NCBI GenBank assembly: GCA_964550985.1
Contig: CAZKBM010000046.1
Coordinates: 1-26,520, forward strand
Length of the DNA: 26,520 bases
Reading direction: 5' to 3'
From: JAAYCI01 sp964550985
GTDB lineage: Bacteria > Bacillota > Clostridia > Oscillospirales > Ruminococcaceae
The position numbers and the translations under genes are program-made. This document shows positions 7,338 to 15,075 of this stretch, piece after piece. Under the pieces are notes generated by a model, which had not been told where the DNA came from, did not search any database, and saw only the letters and a list, made by a program, of their open reading frames with translations. The stretch's first letter is position 1. Each line of letters begins with the position of its first letter.

Positions 7338-8849
7338 ATGAAAAGATTTTTAGCCACAGGCACTCAAAAAGCCGGGCGGCAAACCCCTGCCGCCCGCCCC
7401 TATACAGCGCCTATGTCTGGGCGCTTCTTCCAGCGCATATTCCAGCGCCCATTCAGGCGCACCCGCCCCAAACCCCGGGGCGTTTTTAGTCTTCGTTTTG
7501 CCCCGTGCCTATCTTTTTGTTTGGCCCTTTGCCTTTTGCCTCTGGCCGCCTGTAGCACAAAGCCCCAAAGCACATCCGGCGGGGTAGACCCGGCCACCTC
7601 GGCGGCCACCGGGGTCTCCGGGGCTTCCGCCCCGGCCCAAAGCGCCACGGCAGCCGGGGCCGCGCAGCCCAATGAACCCGAGACCCTGCAACTGATAAAC
7701 TGGATGAGAAACTGCGCCAAAACCGAGGAGGGCTTTTTCAGCTATGGCGCCGAGGTGATACCCGAAAAATCCACAGCCGGTAACCTGATGATTGGCTATC
7801 GGCTGTATTTTAACAACATTGCCACCCGGCAAACCCAGCCCCTAAGCCTGCCGGATACCGAAAACGGCTACCTGCGCGAGAGCACCGACGGCGGTCCCCC
7901 CACCCTGTTTGTGATGGGTGAGCGGCTGGTGGTATCTTATACAGATGGAATCCTGGAAACCATGCGGCTGGATTTGAGCGACCGGAAAACCCTGCTGGAA
8001 AAAGATTATGGCATACGGCTTTGGTGCTACGCGGGCCGGTATATCTACTATACTTACACTGTGGAAACCAAAGGAACAGAAGATACCGAAACTAGTTACC
8101 AGGTTTTTATTGGCAAGCTGGATGTAGAGAGCGGGGAAAGAGAGACCCTGTACACCCTGGCCAAAAACGAAAACCTCGCAGGGGTTTTGGGCAGCCAGAT
8201 TTTACTCAGCAGCCATGTATACAGTGAGGACGGCATGAAAAGTACCTCCATCAGCTTCTACAGCCTGAACCCCCAAACCGGCGAAAAAGAAGAACTGTAC
8301 ACCCTGGATGCGAGCGACAAGAATCTTTTGGAATATGCCATAACCGGCGGCAGTCTCTACTGGCAGATGGAGGGGGAGAACGCCCTGAACCGGTACGATT
8401 TTGCCACCGGGGAGGCCACGCAGTTCTCTTTTTCCGATGATTTTTATTACTACCAGGCCTACCCCGCCTGGGACGATAAGCTGCCCGTAGTGGCACACAA
8501 GAAGAACGGGAGCGGCTTCGACTGTTTTTATGCAGACCTTACCACAGGCGAAACGGCTCCCTTGAACGCCCGCCGCCCTTCGGAGGACGCAAGCTATGCC
8601 ATGTTGCTTGAGATAGATGGAGAATTTGGGGAGTACTACATTGCCTCCACAGATTCTTTAGAGGGGAAAACCTGGGCTGTAAGCAATTCCGGCGTGCTCA
8701 GCCAGCAGCCAAGCGCCGAACCGGTAATAGACCCAAACATCACCCTTCAGTCCACCGATTATGTTCGGCAGTATGTGCTGATTCAAAAAATGGACTACTG
8801 GCAGGGCAAGCTGGACTATATCCCCTTTACCCTAATGGCCGCGGCCTAA
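7338..8849 (+). CDS. Lipoprotein with propeller-like repeats, paralogue 3 of 3
   Basis: A 503-residue lipid-anchored protein starting at ATG 7338 after GGGAGG. The first 71 residues are a long, basic leader almost identical to that of paralogue 2 (MKRFLATG..., then FQRIFQRPFRRTR), ending in the hydrophobic core and lipobox LAAC with Cys72. The linker and body are more diverged than between copies 1 and 2, but the order of repeats is the same: YFNNIATRQTQPLSLPD, LNPQTGEKEELYTLD, YDFATGEATQFSF, YADLTTGETAPLN. It ends DYIPFTLMAAA. Near-identity of the leader DNA alongside divergence of the body points to a recent duplication or gene conversion of the 5' part. Function unknown; the repeats suggest a beta-propeller that may bind a ligand outside the cell. 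Confidence 0.85.
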   Translation: MKRFLATGTQKAGRQTPAARPYTAPMSGRFFQRIFQRPFRRTRPKPRGVFSLRFAPCLSFCLALCLLPLAACSTKPQSTSGGVDPATSAATGVSGASAPAQSATAAGAAQPNEPETLQLINWMRNCAKTEEGFFSYGAEVIPEKSTAGNLMIGYRLYFNNIATRQTQPLSLPDTENGYLRESTDGGPPTLFVMGERLVVSYTDGILETMRLDLSDRKTLLEKDYGIRLWCYAGRYIYYTYTVETKGTEDTETSYQVFIGKLDVESGERETLYTLAKNENLAGVLGSQILLSSHVYSEDGMKSTSISFYSLNPQTGEKEELYTLDASDKNLLEYAITGGSLYWQMEGENALNRYDFATGEATQFSFSDDFYYYQAYPAWDDKLPVVAHKKNGSGFDCFYADLTTGETAPLNARRPSEDASYAMLLEIDGEFGEYYIASTDSLEGKTWAVSNSGVLSQQPSAEPVIDPNITLQSTDYVRQYVLIQKMDYWQGKLDYIPFTLMAAA

Positions 8850-8864
8850 ACGCAACGGTAAACC

Positions 8865-11138
8865 CTACAGCGCCCCCTCCCCCTCCTGGGGGCTTATCGC
8901 CTCCCCATAAAAGGCATAGCCGTTCTTACCGTTTTTTTTCACCCGATACGAGGCTTCGTCCGCCTTAGTATATAGCTGGGTATAGCTTACGCCGTCGCTT
9001 GGGTAAACCGATATCCCAATGCTGGCCGAGATGCTGTGTTCCACCTCTCCCACCTGGTAACTGGCATGGATGCTTTTACAAAGCTGCTCGGCCTTGCTGT
9101 GCACAAATTCCAGGCTGGGCAAGTCTTTAATAAACAAAATAAACTCATCCCCCCCAAAACGGCCCAATATATCGCTGGAGCGGAACAGCCCCTTTATTTT
9201 CTCCGCCAGTTCCTGCAATACCTCATCGCCGTACAAATGGCCAAAACTGTCGTTGATATTCTTAAAGTTATCAATATCCACGCAAATTACCGCGTGCTGC
9301 TTTTCCCCGTCTATGGCTTCCAGCGTCTCTTCCACCAGCAGTTGCACAGCGGCCTTATTGTAAAGCCCTGTCAGGCCATCCATCTCCAATTTTTGCCGCA
9401 TGGCCCTTTCTTTTAATACGGTTTCCTCAATATCTTCAAAAAAGCCAATCATTTTATAGGCCCTGCCCGCCTCGTCCTGCACGGCCAGGGTGGGGTGGTA
9501 ACACCAGCGGTACGCGCCATTTTGGCACCGAAGGCGAATTTTTATGGGCGCAACCTTATTCCCCTGCATCACTTTCTGCAAAAACTGACGGTGCGTTTCC
9601 CGGTCCTCGGGGTGAATCATCTCAGTACCTATCATATCATTGTAATCCTTTTTTTCTTCCCTTGCAGCCGCAAACAGTTCCTCGTAGCTTTTGTATATAC
9701 GGGTTTTTTTCAGGCCATATTTCCATTCCACCACAGCTGTTTTTGTGTGGGCGGCCAGCTGGCGGAAGCACCTCTCATCCATTTCGGCACTCTTTAGCAT
9801 CGTATCAATCTCGGCCAGCATGGCCTTCTGCTCCCGCATGTCCCGGCAGTAGCCCGCCAATACATTCTCACCGTTATTCTCTAGGCGAATCAGGGTAACT
9901 TCACAGGGTAGTTGCTGCCCGTTCATCGTCGTGTGCATCCATTCAAAACGCTTGTACCCGCTTTGAAAAGCCTGTTGTAAGGCCTGCTTTGCCATTTTGC
10001 TAGAGCGCCCTCCCCCCGGCTGGTATTTGGGAGAAAGGCTGTAAAAATGGCTGAGGTACTCCTCTTTATCCCTTGTGCCAAACATACGCACCATGGCCTC
10101 GTTGCAGTCAATCACCTCATTGCTTTCGTTCCACATCGCACAGCCCAAGGGCGAGGTATTAAACATCATCTGCACGCGTTTATCCATCTCTTTTAACTGC
10201 CCATATATCTTCTTTTGTTCAATAAGATACAGCACAAACACCCCAATAAACAGCAGCCCAACCACCACGGCCACCAGCACCGTATCAAATAGTATCTGCG
10301 CCATCTCACTGGCTACCACATTATAATCCGCCACCGATATCACATACCAGTCGTTGATACCCAGCGGCTCGTAATGAGCCATCATCCACCTGCCGTTTGA
10401 TATAAACTGGGTGTGGCCCCCAAGGCCTTTCTTCACATTTTCCTGTATCTGCTTTATGCTATCGTGCTTAACAATGCGGGCATTGCCAATGGTGGTAAGT
10501 ATATTGGCGCCCGGTTGCAACAGTTCGGTTTGGGTTTTTACAATGATATCACCCGCGCTGGTGGCAACGCCGGCAAAGCCCCGCCCCCCAAACGAGGCGG
10601 GAAACAGGCCGTCTAACTCACCAATTTCTAAAATACCCGCCAGTACAGCCGCAACCTTGCCCTTTGCATATACCGGCGTTGCTATAACAATAACCGGCTG
10701 CCCGGTAATTTGAGAGTTCAATGGGCTGGAAATATGGGTTTTGCCCGCCATAGCCATGGCAAAGTACTCCCGCTGCCCCACCTCTACCAGCCTGCCGGTA
10801 TTCTCCATCCCCCGGCCATTTGGCCCCACTATGCTAAGATAGCTAAAGGTCGTTTTTTCGGTGATGTTGTTTAAGGCCTTTGCAACCGCGGGCAAATCCT
10901 CAAAACTGTTAAAATGGGCGCTAAACTCGGCCGCTACCGTTTCCAAAAGGGCCGTCTCCCCCTCAAACTTTGCCACAAAGGTCAATTTCTGTTGCTGCAG
11001 CACCTCGCTAAGGGTTGCACACGCTGAATTGGATAGCCTCACCTGCAAAACCCTTGCATAAAAAAACAAACCGGTAATGATTACAAGAATGACCGCTAAA
11101 AAAATAACCAAAAACTTCCTGTTCTTTTGCTTCGGCAT
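8865..11138 (-). CDS. Membrane dCache-PAS-GGDEF diguanylate cyclase
   Basis: Predicted to make cyclic di-GMP in response to an outside signal. I chose ATG 11138, which has GGAG five bases upstream; an in-frame GTG at 11171 lacks a ribosome site. The 757 residues hold a first membrane helix (about 9-29), a large extracytoplasmic dCache-type region, a second helix (about 270-298, VLVAVVVGLLFIGVFVLYLI), two PAS-type domains (one near NTSPLGCAMWNESNEVIDCN, one ending MIGFFEDIEE) and a GGDEF domain from DGLTGLYN. The active-site motif is intact: FGGDEF, with GGDEF at 662-666. Five residues before it lies RSSD, an inhibitory I-site (RxxD), so product feedback is expected. No EAL domain is present. 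It converges on the lipoprotein array with only 15 bp between stop codons. Confidence 0.95.
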   Translation of the reverse strand: MPKQKNRKFLVIFLAVILVIITGLFFYARVLQVRLSNSACATLSEVLQQQKLTFVAKFEGETALLETVAAEFSAHFNSFEDLPAVAKALNNITEKTTFSYLSIVGPNGRGMENTGRLVEVGQREYFAMAMAGKTHISSPLNSQITGQPVIVIATPVYAKGKVAAVLAGILEIGELDGLFPASFGGRGFAGVATSAGDIIVKTQTELLQPGANILTTIGNARIVKHDSIKQIQENVKKGLGGHTQFISNGRWMMAHYEPLGINDWYVISVADYNVVASEMAQILFDTVLVAVVVGLLFIGVFVLYLIEQKKIYGQLKEMDKRVQMMFNTSPLGCAMWNESNEVIDCNEAMVRMFGTRDKEEYLSHFYSLSPKYQPGGGRSSKMAKQALQQAFQSGYKRFEWMHTTMNGQQLPCEVTLIRLENNGENVLAGYCRDMREQKAMLAEIDTMLKSAEMDERCFRQLAAHTKTAVVEWKYGLKKTRIYKSYEELFAAAREEKKDYNDMIGTEMIHPEDRETHRQFLQKVMQGNKVAPIKIRLRCQNGAYRWCYHPTLAVQDEAGRAYKMIGFFEDIEETVLKERAMRQKLEMDGLTGLYNKAAVQLLVEETLEAIDGEKQHAVICVDIDNFKNINDSFGHLYGDEVLQELAEKIKGLFRSSDILGRFGGDEFILFIKDLPSLEFVHSKAEQLCKSIHASYQVGEVEHSISASIGISVYPSDGVSYTQLYTKADEASYRVKKNGKNGYAFYGEAISPQEGEGAL

Positions 11139-11205
11139 AATGTCTCCGCTTTGCATATAGTATTTTGCCACCGGCAGGCCTTACAAGGCCCCAAGAATTT
11201 CCAAG

Positions 11206-11268
11206 ATTATACTATAGCAGGCGCAGAAATTTTACATTATTATAAAAAAACACACTTTAGAATGTAAA
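11206..11268 (-). promoter_or_regulatory. Promoter region of the cyclase gene with an inverted repeat
   Basis: On the minus strand TATAAT lies at 11211-11206, about 70 bp before the cyclase start; no good -35 is visible at the right distance. Just upstream, TTTACATT (11231-11238) and AATGTAAA (11261-11268) form an 8-bp inverted repeat separated by 22 bp, a possible regulator site. Confidence 0.35.
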
Positions 11269-11570
11269 TTGGCAGTTTTATGCCACTTGTGCACACTCAC
11301 ACCGGCGCTTGGCATTTCACGCATTTGGCATTTTACCGCCACACGCTGGCCATTTTTTGCAGGACGTCTTTTGATTTGTTTCTTATCTACGCAAAAAACA
11401 AAAATGCCAAAACAGAGGCCACCCGCCGCCTTTGGCAGGCGGCCAAGGTGGCACGCTTTGTAGCCAAAAACACAGGGTTAAAATTTGGCATTGGCAGCAT
11501 TTGGGTATTGACTGGCCCCACCATGCTAAAAGTAGCGCTTTGGCTAGTCGCCGGCGCCATCCCCACCTTT
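11269..11570. other. Intergenic stretch without a supported gene
   Basis: About 300 bp between the cyclase promoter region and the 3' end of the LysR gene. It holds a GC-rich hairpin, GCCGCC-TTTGGCA-GGCGGC, near 11427-11445, and several GGCATT/TTTGGCA motifs. An open frame at 11280-11636 (+) would encode 118 residues, but it has no convincing ribosome site and overlaps the LysR gene antisense. I see nothing else in this stretch. Confidence 0.4.
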
Positions 11571-12461
11571 CTACGGCAATTCCGGGGCGGCAAAAGAGGT
11601 TTGCATACGCTGCAAAAGCAGCCCTGCCGCCTTTGAAAACACCTGCTGCTTCTTCCAAACTATGTCCGCTTCGGCCCAAAGCGCAGGCACAAGCGGGCGA
11701 AAACACAGCGCGCTGCCCTGCCCCGTGTGCGCCAAATTTTCTAATGCCAGGGCGTAGCCCATCCCCTCTTCCACCAACAGGGCGGCATTGTACACAAGGT
11801 TATAGCTGGCCACAAGGTTCAGTTCTTCATAGTCCTTTTTTATCCACCTTGCAATACTGCCGCTTACCCTGCGCTGGCGCGAGCCAATAAGCGGCAGGGG
11901 CCACAAATCTTCGGGTGCAATCTCCGCTTTTTCTGCAAGGGGGCTGTCTTTTCGCATCAGCACGCCCCACCTGTCTTTCTGCGGCAGCCGCAGGCTCTCA
12001 TATTTTGCAAGTTCCGCGGGCTGTATCAGCAGGCCAAAATCCAAAAGTCCTTTATCCAGCCGCTCGGTCACCTCTTCGGCATTGCCACTAAACAGGTGCA
12101 CCCGCAGTTTGGGGTGCTGGCGCTGTAACTCCCTTACCAGGCGGGCCACCTGGCGCATGGCGCCCGTCTCCCCACCGCCAATATAAATCTCCCCACTCAG
12201 GGCCGCCGGGGCCGCAAGTTCCGCCTGGGTTTTTTCAGCAAGCTGCGTCATCTCCTCGGCCCGTTTGCGCAACAAGCGCCCCTCATCCGTCAGGCTTATC
12301 TTCCGTTTCCCCCTGCAAAACAGCTTAACCCCAAGCTCCGCCTCAAGCTCCATCAGCTGCCGCGAAAGGGTGGGCTGGCTCAAATGCAGCACCGCCGCCG
12401 CGGCCGAGATATTCTCCGCCCTGGCCACCGCCAAAAAATAACGCAATACACGCAGTTCCAT
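11571..12461 (-). CDS. LysR-family transcriptional regulator
   Basis: A 296-residue LysR-type regulator. The N-terminal winged helix-turn-helix is clear (about 1-60): MELRVLRYFLAVARAENISA, AAAVLHLSQPTLSRQLMELE, LGVKLFCRGKRKISLTDEG. It is followed by the linker helix and a type-2 periplasmic-binding-protein-like effector domain (about 90-290) with the usual IYIGGGETGAM beginning. The start codon has GAGGAG nearby on the minus strand. It is divergent from an O-acetyltransferase and a cyclophilin-like lipoprotein, the standard arrangement for a LysR regulator and its target operon. A T-N11-A box lies in the shared control region. The effector is unknown. Confidence 0.95.
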   Translation of the reverse strand: MELRVLRYFLAVARAENISAAAAVLHLSQPTLSRQLMELEAELGVKLFCRGKRKISLTDEGRLLRKRAEEMTQLAEKTQAELAAPAALSGEIYIGGGETGAMRQVARLVRELQRQHPKLRVHLFSGNAEEVTERLDKGLLDFGLLIQPAELAKYESLRLPQKDRWGVLMRKDSPLAEKAEIAPEDLWPLPLIGSRQRRVSGSIARWIKKDYEELNLVASYNLVYNAALLVEEGMGYALALENLAHTGQGSALCFRPLVPALWAEADIVWKKQQVFSKAAGLLLQRMQTSFAAPELP

Positions 12462-12503
12462 TTTTATGCTCCTCTAACACAGGGGTTTTTTTATAATTTC
12501 ACC

Positions 12504-12518
12504 ATGCTTAAAAAGCAT
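12504..12518. promoter_or_regulatory. LysR-type operator (T-N11-A box)
   Basis: ATGCTTAAAAAGCAT: arms ATGCTT and AAGCAT around AAA. T at 12505 and A at 12517 give the T-N11-A spacing typical of LysR boxes. Its centre lies about 65 bp upstream of the start point predicted from the promoter at 12542-12570, the usual location of a LysR recognition site. Confidence 0.6.
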
Positions 12519-12541
12519 TATACCATATTTACTATAAGTAT

Positions 12542-12570
12542 TTTACATGTTTTTATCCTGGGCTTATACT
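12542..12570 (+). promoter_or_regulatory. Sigma-A promoter for the acetyltransferase operon
   Basis: TTTACA (12542-12547), 17-bp spacer, TATACT (12565-12570). It points toward the acetyltransferase and leaves a leader of about 170 nt that contains repeat copy B and a tandem CTGTAAAC pair (about 12592-12607). Confidence 0.65.
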
Positions 12571-12638
12571 GTACTTGGGGCAAGGCCTTCCCTGTAAACC
12601 TGTAAACGGACCAAGCCGCCCCCCCTGCCAAAACCGCT

Positions 12639-12675
12639 TACAGCATTTGAACAAATGTTTTACACCGCAAGCGCC
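12639..12675 (+). repeat. Dispersed intergenic repeat, copy B
   Basis: Begins TACAGCATTTGAACAAATG and continues TTTTACACCGCAAGCGCC. It matches copy D over 37 bp with one difference (C for A in ACACCG). It lies in the leader of the acetyltransferase mRNA. As RNA, CATTT-GAAC-AAATG would form a small hairpin followed by four U. Confidence 0.75.
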
Positions 12676-12745
12676 AATAGGAGATAAACCCCAAGTAAAG
12701 AACAAACCCCAGGCAGGAGATAAACCCGAAGAAGGAGACATAGCC

Positions 12746-13354
12746 ATGGAACTTTCAAAATTTTTGGAGCAATTAAACCGGGGTGAGGTAGTGCGCGGCG
12801 GCTCCCCGGCGCATCTTTTTATGCACGGGCAAAGCCAGGCGGCCCTCCGCATCTGCGCCGCCATCAATGGGGCCTACCACACCCCCGGCGAGATACGCGC
12901 GCTTTTTTCAGAACTTACGGGCAAGCCCGTGGACGAGGGCTTTACCCTCTTTCCCCCCTTTACGGCAGATTTTGGCAAAAACATCCATCTTGGCAAGGAT
13001 GTGTTCCTCAATTCGGGTTGCCGTTTTCAAGACCAGGGCGGCATCACCATTGGCAGCGGCGCCCTGATTGGGCACAACGTGGTGCTGGCCACCCTGAACC
13101 ATGGCTTTGCCCCCGGCGATAGAGCCAGCCTCTACCCCGCACCCGTCAACATTGGCCAGAACGTTTGGCTGGGCGCGGGCGTAACCGTGCTGCCGGGCGT
13201 AAACATTGGCGATAACGCCATAGTGGCCGCCGGGGCTGTGGTGACAAAGGATGTAGCGCCCAGCACCCTTTGCGCAGGGGTGCCCGCGCGGTTTATAAAA
13301 TACATTGAGGAGAGCGATAAGAGGGAGAACCGTGTGTTAACATACAGCATTTGA
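12746..13354 (+). CDS. Sugar O-acetyltransferase of the maltose/galactoside acetyltransferase type
   Basis: A soluble 202-residue enzyme expected to transfer acetyl from acetyl-CoA to a sugar or related hydroxyl. ATG 12746 follows AAGGAG. The N-terminal helical segment (about 1-65) is of the maltose-acetyltransferase cap type. The remainder is a left-handed beta-helix of hexapeptide repeats: NIHLGKDVFLNSGC, ITIGSGALIGHNVVLATLNHG, VNIGQNVWLGAGVTVLPGV, NIGDNAIVAAGAVVTKDV. His119 in TLNHG is the expected catalytic base, and the CAGVPARFIKYIE end is typical. The last residues, LTYSI, look added: Tyr-Ser-Ile and the stop codon are read from repeat copy C. Probably in one operon with the following lipoprotein under LysR control. 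Confidence 0.92.
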   Translation: MELSKFLEQLNRGEVVRGGSPAHLFMHGQSQAALRICAAINGAYHTPGEIRALFSELTGKPVDEGFTLFPPFTADFGKNIHLGKDVFLNSGCRFQDQGGITIGSGALIGHNVVLATLNHGFAPGDRASLYPAPVNIGQNVWLGAGVTVLPGVNIGDNAIVAAGAVVTKDVAPSTLCAGVPARFIKYIEESDKRENRVLTYSI

Positions 13355-13375
13355 ACAAATGTTTTACACAGCAAG
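13343..13375 (+). repeat. Dispersed intergenic repeat, copy C
   Basis: Identical to copy D over 33 bp, starting TACAGCATTTGAACAAATG. Its TAC AGC ATT TGA supplies the last three codons and the stop of the acetyltransferase (13343-13354). The tail continues as ACAGCAAGTGCTGT, a second small inverted repeat. Confidence 0.75.
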
Positions 13376-13426
13376 TGCTGTAAATGCAACACAACATTTT
13401 ACCACATAAATGAAAGGGCAAGCCAG

Positions 13427-14005
13427 ATGGAACAAACCTGCAAAAAATGGCTGGCGCTTCTAGCACTAGGGGCCCTTTGCGCCCACCTGGCCGCCTGTGC
13501 CGGCGGGGGGCAGGCCCAAAGCCTCGCGCTTCCCCCCACTTATGGCAGCGGCACTTTTGCCTCCTCCTATTTAGAAGGCCCCTTGGGCACACAGGCCGAG
13601 GCTACAGGGCAGGACGCCGAGAGCTGCCCGCCCCCTGCAAACAGCGGGAAGATGCCGGAGATACGCCTGCTGATAGACGACCAAACCTACACCGCGCAGC
13701 TATACAATAACGCCGCCACCCAAAAACTGCTGGAACTTTTCCCCCTCAGCATCACCATGGAGGATTTAAACCAAAACGAAAAGTTTTACTACCTGCCCCA
13801 GAACCTGCCCACCGCCGCAGAGGCCGTGGAGAGCGTGCAGGCGGGTGAACTGATGCTGTATGGCGAAAACTGCCTGGTGCTTTTTTACAAGGGTTTTTCC
13901 ACCCCCTATTCTTACACCCGCCTTGGGTATATCAAAAACGCCGCCGCCTGGGGGAAGGCGGCGGGCGGCGGCACGGTACAGGCGGTATTCAATTTTTCCT
14001 GCTAA
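13427..14005 (+). CDS. Cyclophilin-like-fold lipoprotein
   Basis: A 192-residue lipid-anchored protein. The ATG at 13427 follows AAAGGG. The signal peptide ends LAAC (Cys24), followed by a low-complexity linker to about residue 75. The C-terminal domain (about 77-190) matches the small cyclophilin-like fold family: IRLLIDDQTYTAQLYNNAATQKLLELFPLS is the usual opening, then FYYLPQNLP, GELMLYGENCLVLFYK and YTRLGYI. Family members often lie beside flavodoxin, LysR and aldo/keto reductase genes in Clostridia. Their molecular role is not firmly known, and peptidyl-prolyl isomerase activity should not be assumed. Here it sits behind an acetyltransferase and opposite a LysR gene, which supports one LysR-controlled unit. 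Confidence 0.85.
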   Translation: MEQTCKKWLALLALGALCAHLAACAGGGQAQSLALPPTYGSGTFASSYLEGPLGTQAEATGQDAESCPPPANSGKMPEIRLLIDDQTYTAQLYNNAATQKLLELFPLSITMEDLNQNEKFYYLPQNLPTAAEAVESVQAGELMLYGENCLVLFYKGFSTPYSYTRLGYIKNAAAWGKAAGGGTVQAVFNFSC

Positions 14006-14176
14006 GGCCATTTTTCAGCGGCCATTTTTACAGCAGTGGAAGGTCGTCCTCATCTGCCCTGTGGGCCTTTTGGGCATGATTTTATTTGGCTGGTTTATCG
14101 CGGGCATTTTTGCAAACTTTTTATAGGCAGCTTTCTATCAATACGCAAAACACATGGAGAGAGAACCGGTGTTTCA

Positions 14177-14205
14177 GGGGGAGGGCTGCCTATTGGCCCT
14201 CCCCC
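14177..14205. terminator. Strong GC hairpin at the 3' end of the TetR gene
   Basis: GGGGGAGGGC (14177-14186) pairs perfectly with GCCCTCCCCC (14196-14205) around a 9-nt loop, overlapping the TetR stop codon (14190-14192). It lies between convergent genes. No T-run follows on either strand, so it may protect RNA ends rather than terminate. Confidence 0.4.
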
Positions 14206-14774
14206 CGGAACAGCCCGCAAAGCCCCTCGTATAAAAAACGGGTCATCAGCCCGGCCAGTTCCTCAGGGCTATCGACGCAGCCCTCGGCCAGCCAGACGCG
14301 TATCATGCTCAATATCCCCGCTATGGCAAACAACTCCATATATTTTGTGGCGCGGGGTTTCAGGCGTTTGTCCTCCCGCAGTTCGGCAATGGTTTTCTCC
14401 TGCACCATCTGCATCAGTTCCCGCTGAAAAGTGGTGTCCCCATTCTCACTCAAAATTACCGTAAACAAAGCCCGATTGGCACGGCAGTACTCCAGCACCT
14501 TTACAATAACGGGGGTGGCAGCCTGGGCCTGCTGCACAAAGTTTGCCGTAAATACATGGCTTTTAATCCCCTGTACCGCCCCGGTTTGCAGGCGGTTCAA
14601 AAGGTCGTTTTGGTCTGCATAATGGGCGTAAAAGGTGCTGCGGTTAATGTCCGCCCTCTCACAAATCATCTTTACCGATATTTTGGCAATGGGGTACTCC
14701 TGCATCAGTTCCAGCAGGCTGTCGCGTATGGCCTGCTTGGTAATTCTCACACGTCTATCCTCTTTTTGGAGCAT
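14190..14774 (-). CDS. TetR/AcrR-family transcriptional regulator
   Basis: A 194-residue regulator. I chose ATG 14774 (MLQKEDRRVRITKQAI), which has AAAGGCGGT upstream on the minus strand; longer in-frame starts would add a hydrophobic stretch foreign to TetR proteins. The helix-turn-helix (about 10-58) is classical: ITKQAIRDSLLELM, ISVKMICERADINRSTFYAHYADQNDLL. The C-terminal part is an all-helical dimerisation and ligand domain, resembling the variant in DhaS-like regulators. It is divergent from the giant ABC permease gene, and an inverted repeat lies just downstream of that gene's predicted promoter, so it is probably its repressor. Confidence 0.93.
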   Translation of the reverse strand: MLQKEDRRVRITKQAIRDSLLELMQEYPIAKISVKMICERADINRSTFYAHYADQNDLLNRLQTGAVQGIKSHVFTANFVQQAQAATPVIVKVLEYCRANRALFTVILSENGDTTFQRELMQMVQEKTIAELREDKRLKPRATKYMELFAIAGILSMIRVWLAEGCVDSPEELAGLMTRFLYEGLCGLFRGEGQ

Positions 14775-14839
14775 GGGCGCACCGCCTTTTATTTGTAAAC
14801 TTTTTTGCATATTCCAACAATTTTCCCCACTTTGTTGGG

Positions 14840-14867
14840 CAACAGGCAGCAGGGTAGGGGCCTGTTG
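14840..14867. promoter_or_regulatory. Inverted repeat upstream of the permease promoter
   Basis: CAACAGGC (14840-14847) and GCCTGTTG (14860-14867) are perfect inverted arms 12 bp apart, ending one base before the -35 box. A possible second regulator site or the TetR autoregulatory site. Confidence 0.4.
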
Positions 14868-14868
14868 G

Positions 14869-14897
14869 TTGTGGGGTACTATCAAACACAGTATAAT
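14869..14897 (+). promoter_or_regulatory. Promoter of the ABC permease gene
   Basis: TTGTGG (14869-14874), 17-bp spacer, perfect TATAAT (14892-14897). It directs transcription toward 15076 with a leader of about 170 nt. Confidence 0.6.
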
Positions 14898-14914
14898 AAA
14901 AAACACAAATGTGT

Positions 14915-14929
14915 GCAACATGGTGTTGC
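14915..14929. promoter_or_regulatory. Candidate TetR operator
   Basis: GCAACA-TGG-TGTTGC, a 6-bp inverted repeat centred about 18 bp downstream of the predicted start point. A repressor bound there would block the permease promoter. A half-site-like GTGCAACA recurs near 14952-14959. Confidence 0.45.
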
Positions 14930-14990
14930 GTAATGGGCAGGCCTGTGTATTGTGCAACAGCTTGGCGGGTTGCGCCTATTCTGCTGTTCA

Positions 14991-15048
14991 GACAATACCG
15001 TACAAAGCCCATATGGTTTCGCCTTCGGCACCTTTACGCGGTATTGCC
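14991..15048 (+). repeat. Hairpin resembling a shrunken MITE, in the permease leader
   Basis: GACAATACCGTACAAAG (14991-15007) is an imperfect inverted match to CCTTTACGCGGTATTGCC (15031-15048). Both resemble the ends of the MITE-like element at 21304-21470 (GGCAATACCGCACAAAG). The internal TTCGCC also recurs there. It is probably an internally deleted or decayed copy, and as RNA it would fold just before the permease start. Confidence 0.5.
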
Positions 15049-15075
15049 AAAAATAAAACGGTGTGGTAACCTCCT

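Noticed and set aside
8872..8893. GCCCCC/GGGGGC hairpin between convergent genes as a terminator
   Set aside because: It lies within the 3' coding end of the cyclase gene and has no T-run on either side.
11280..11636. Open frame for a 118-residue plus-strand protein with a plausible hydrophobic segment
   Set aside because: No convincing ribosome site, runs antisense into the LysR gene, no recognisable domain, and competing frames in the region look equally open.
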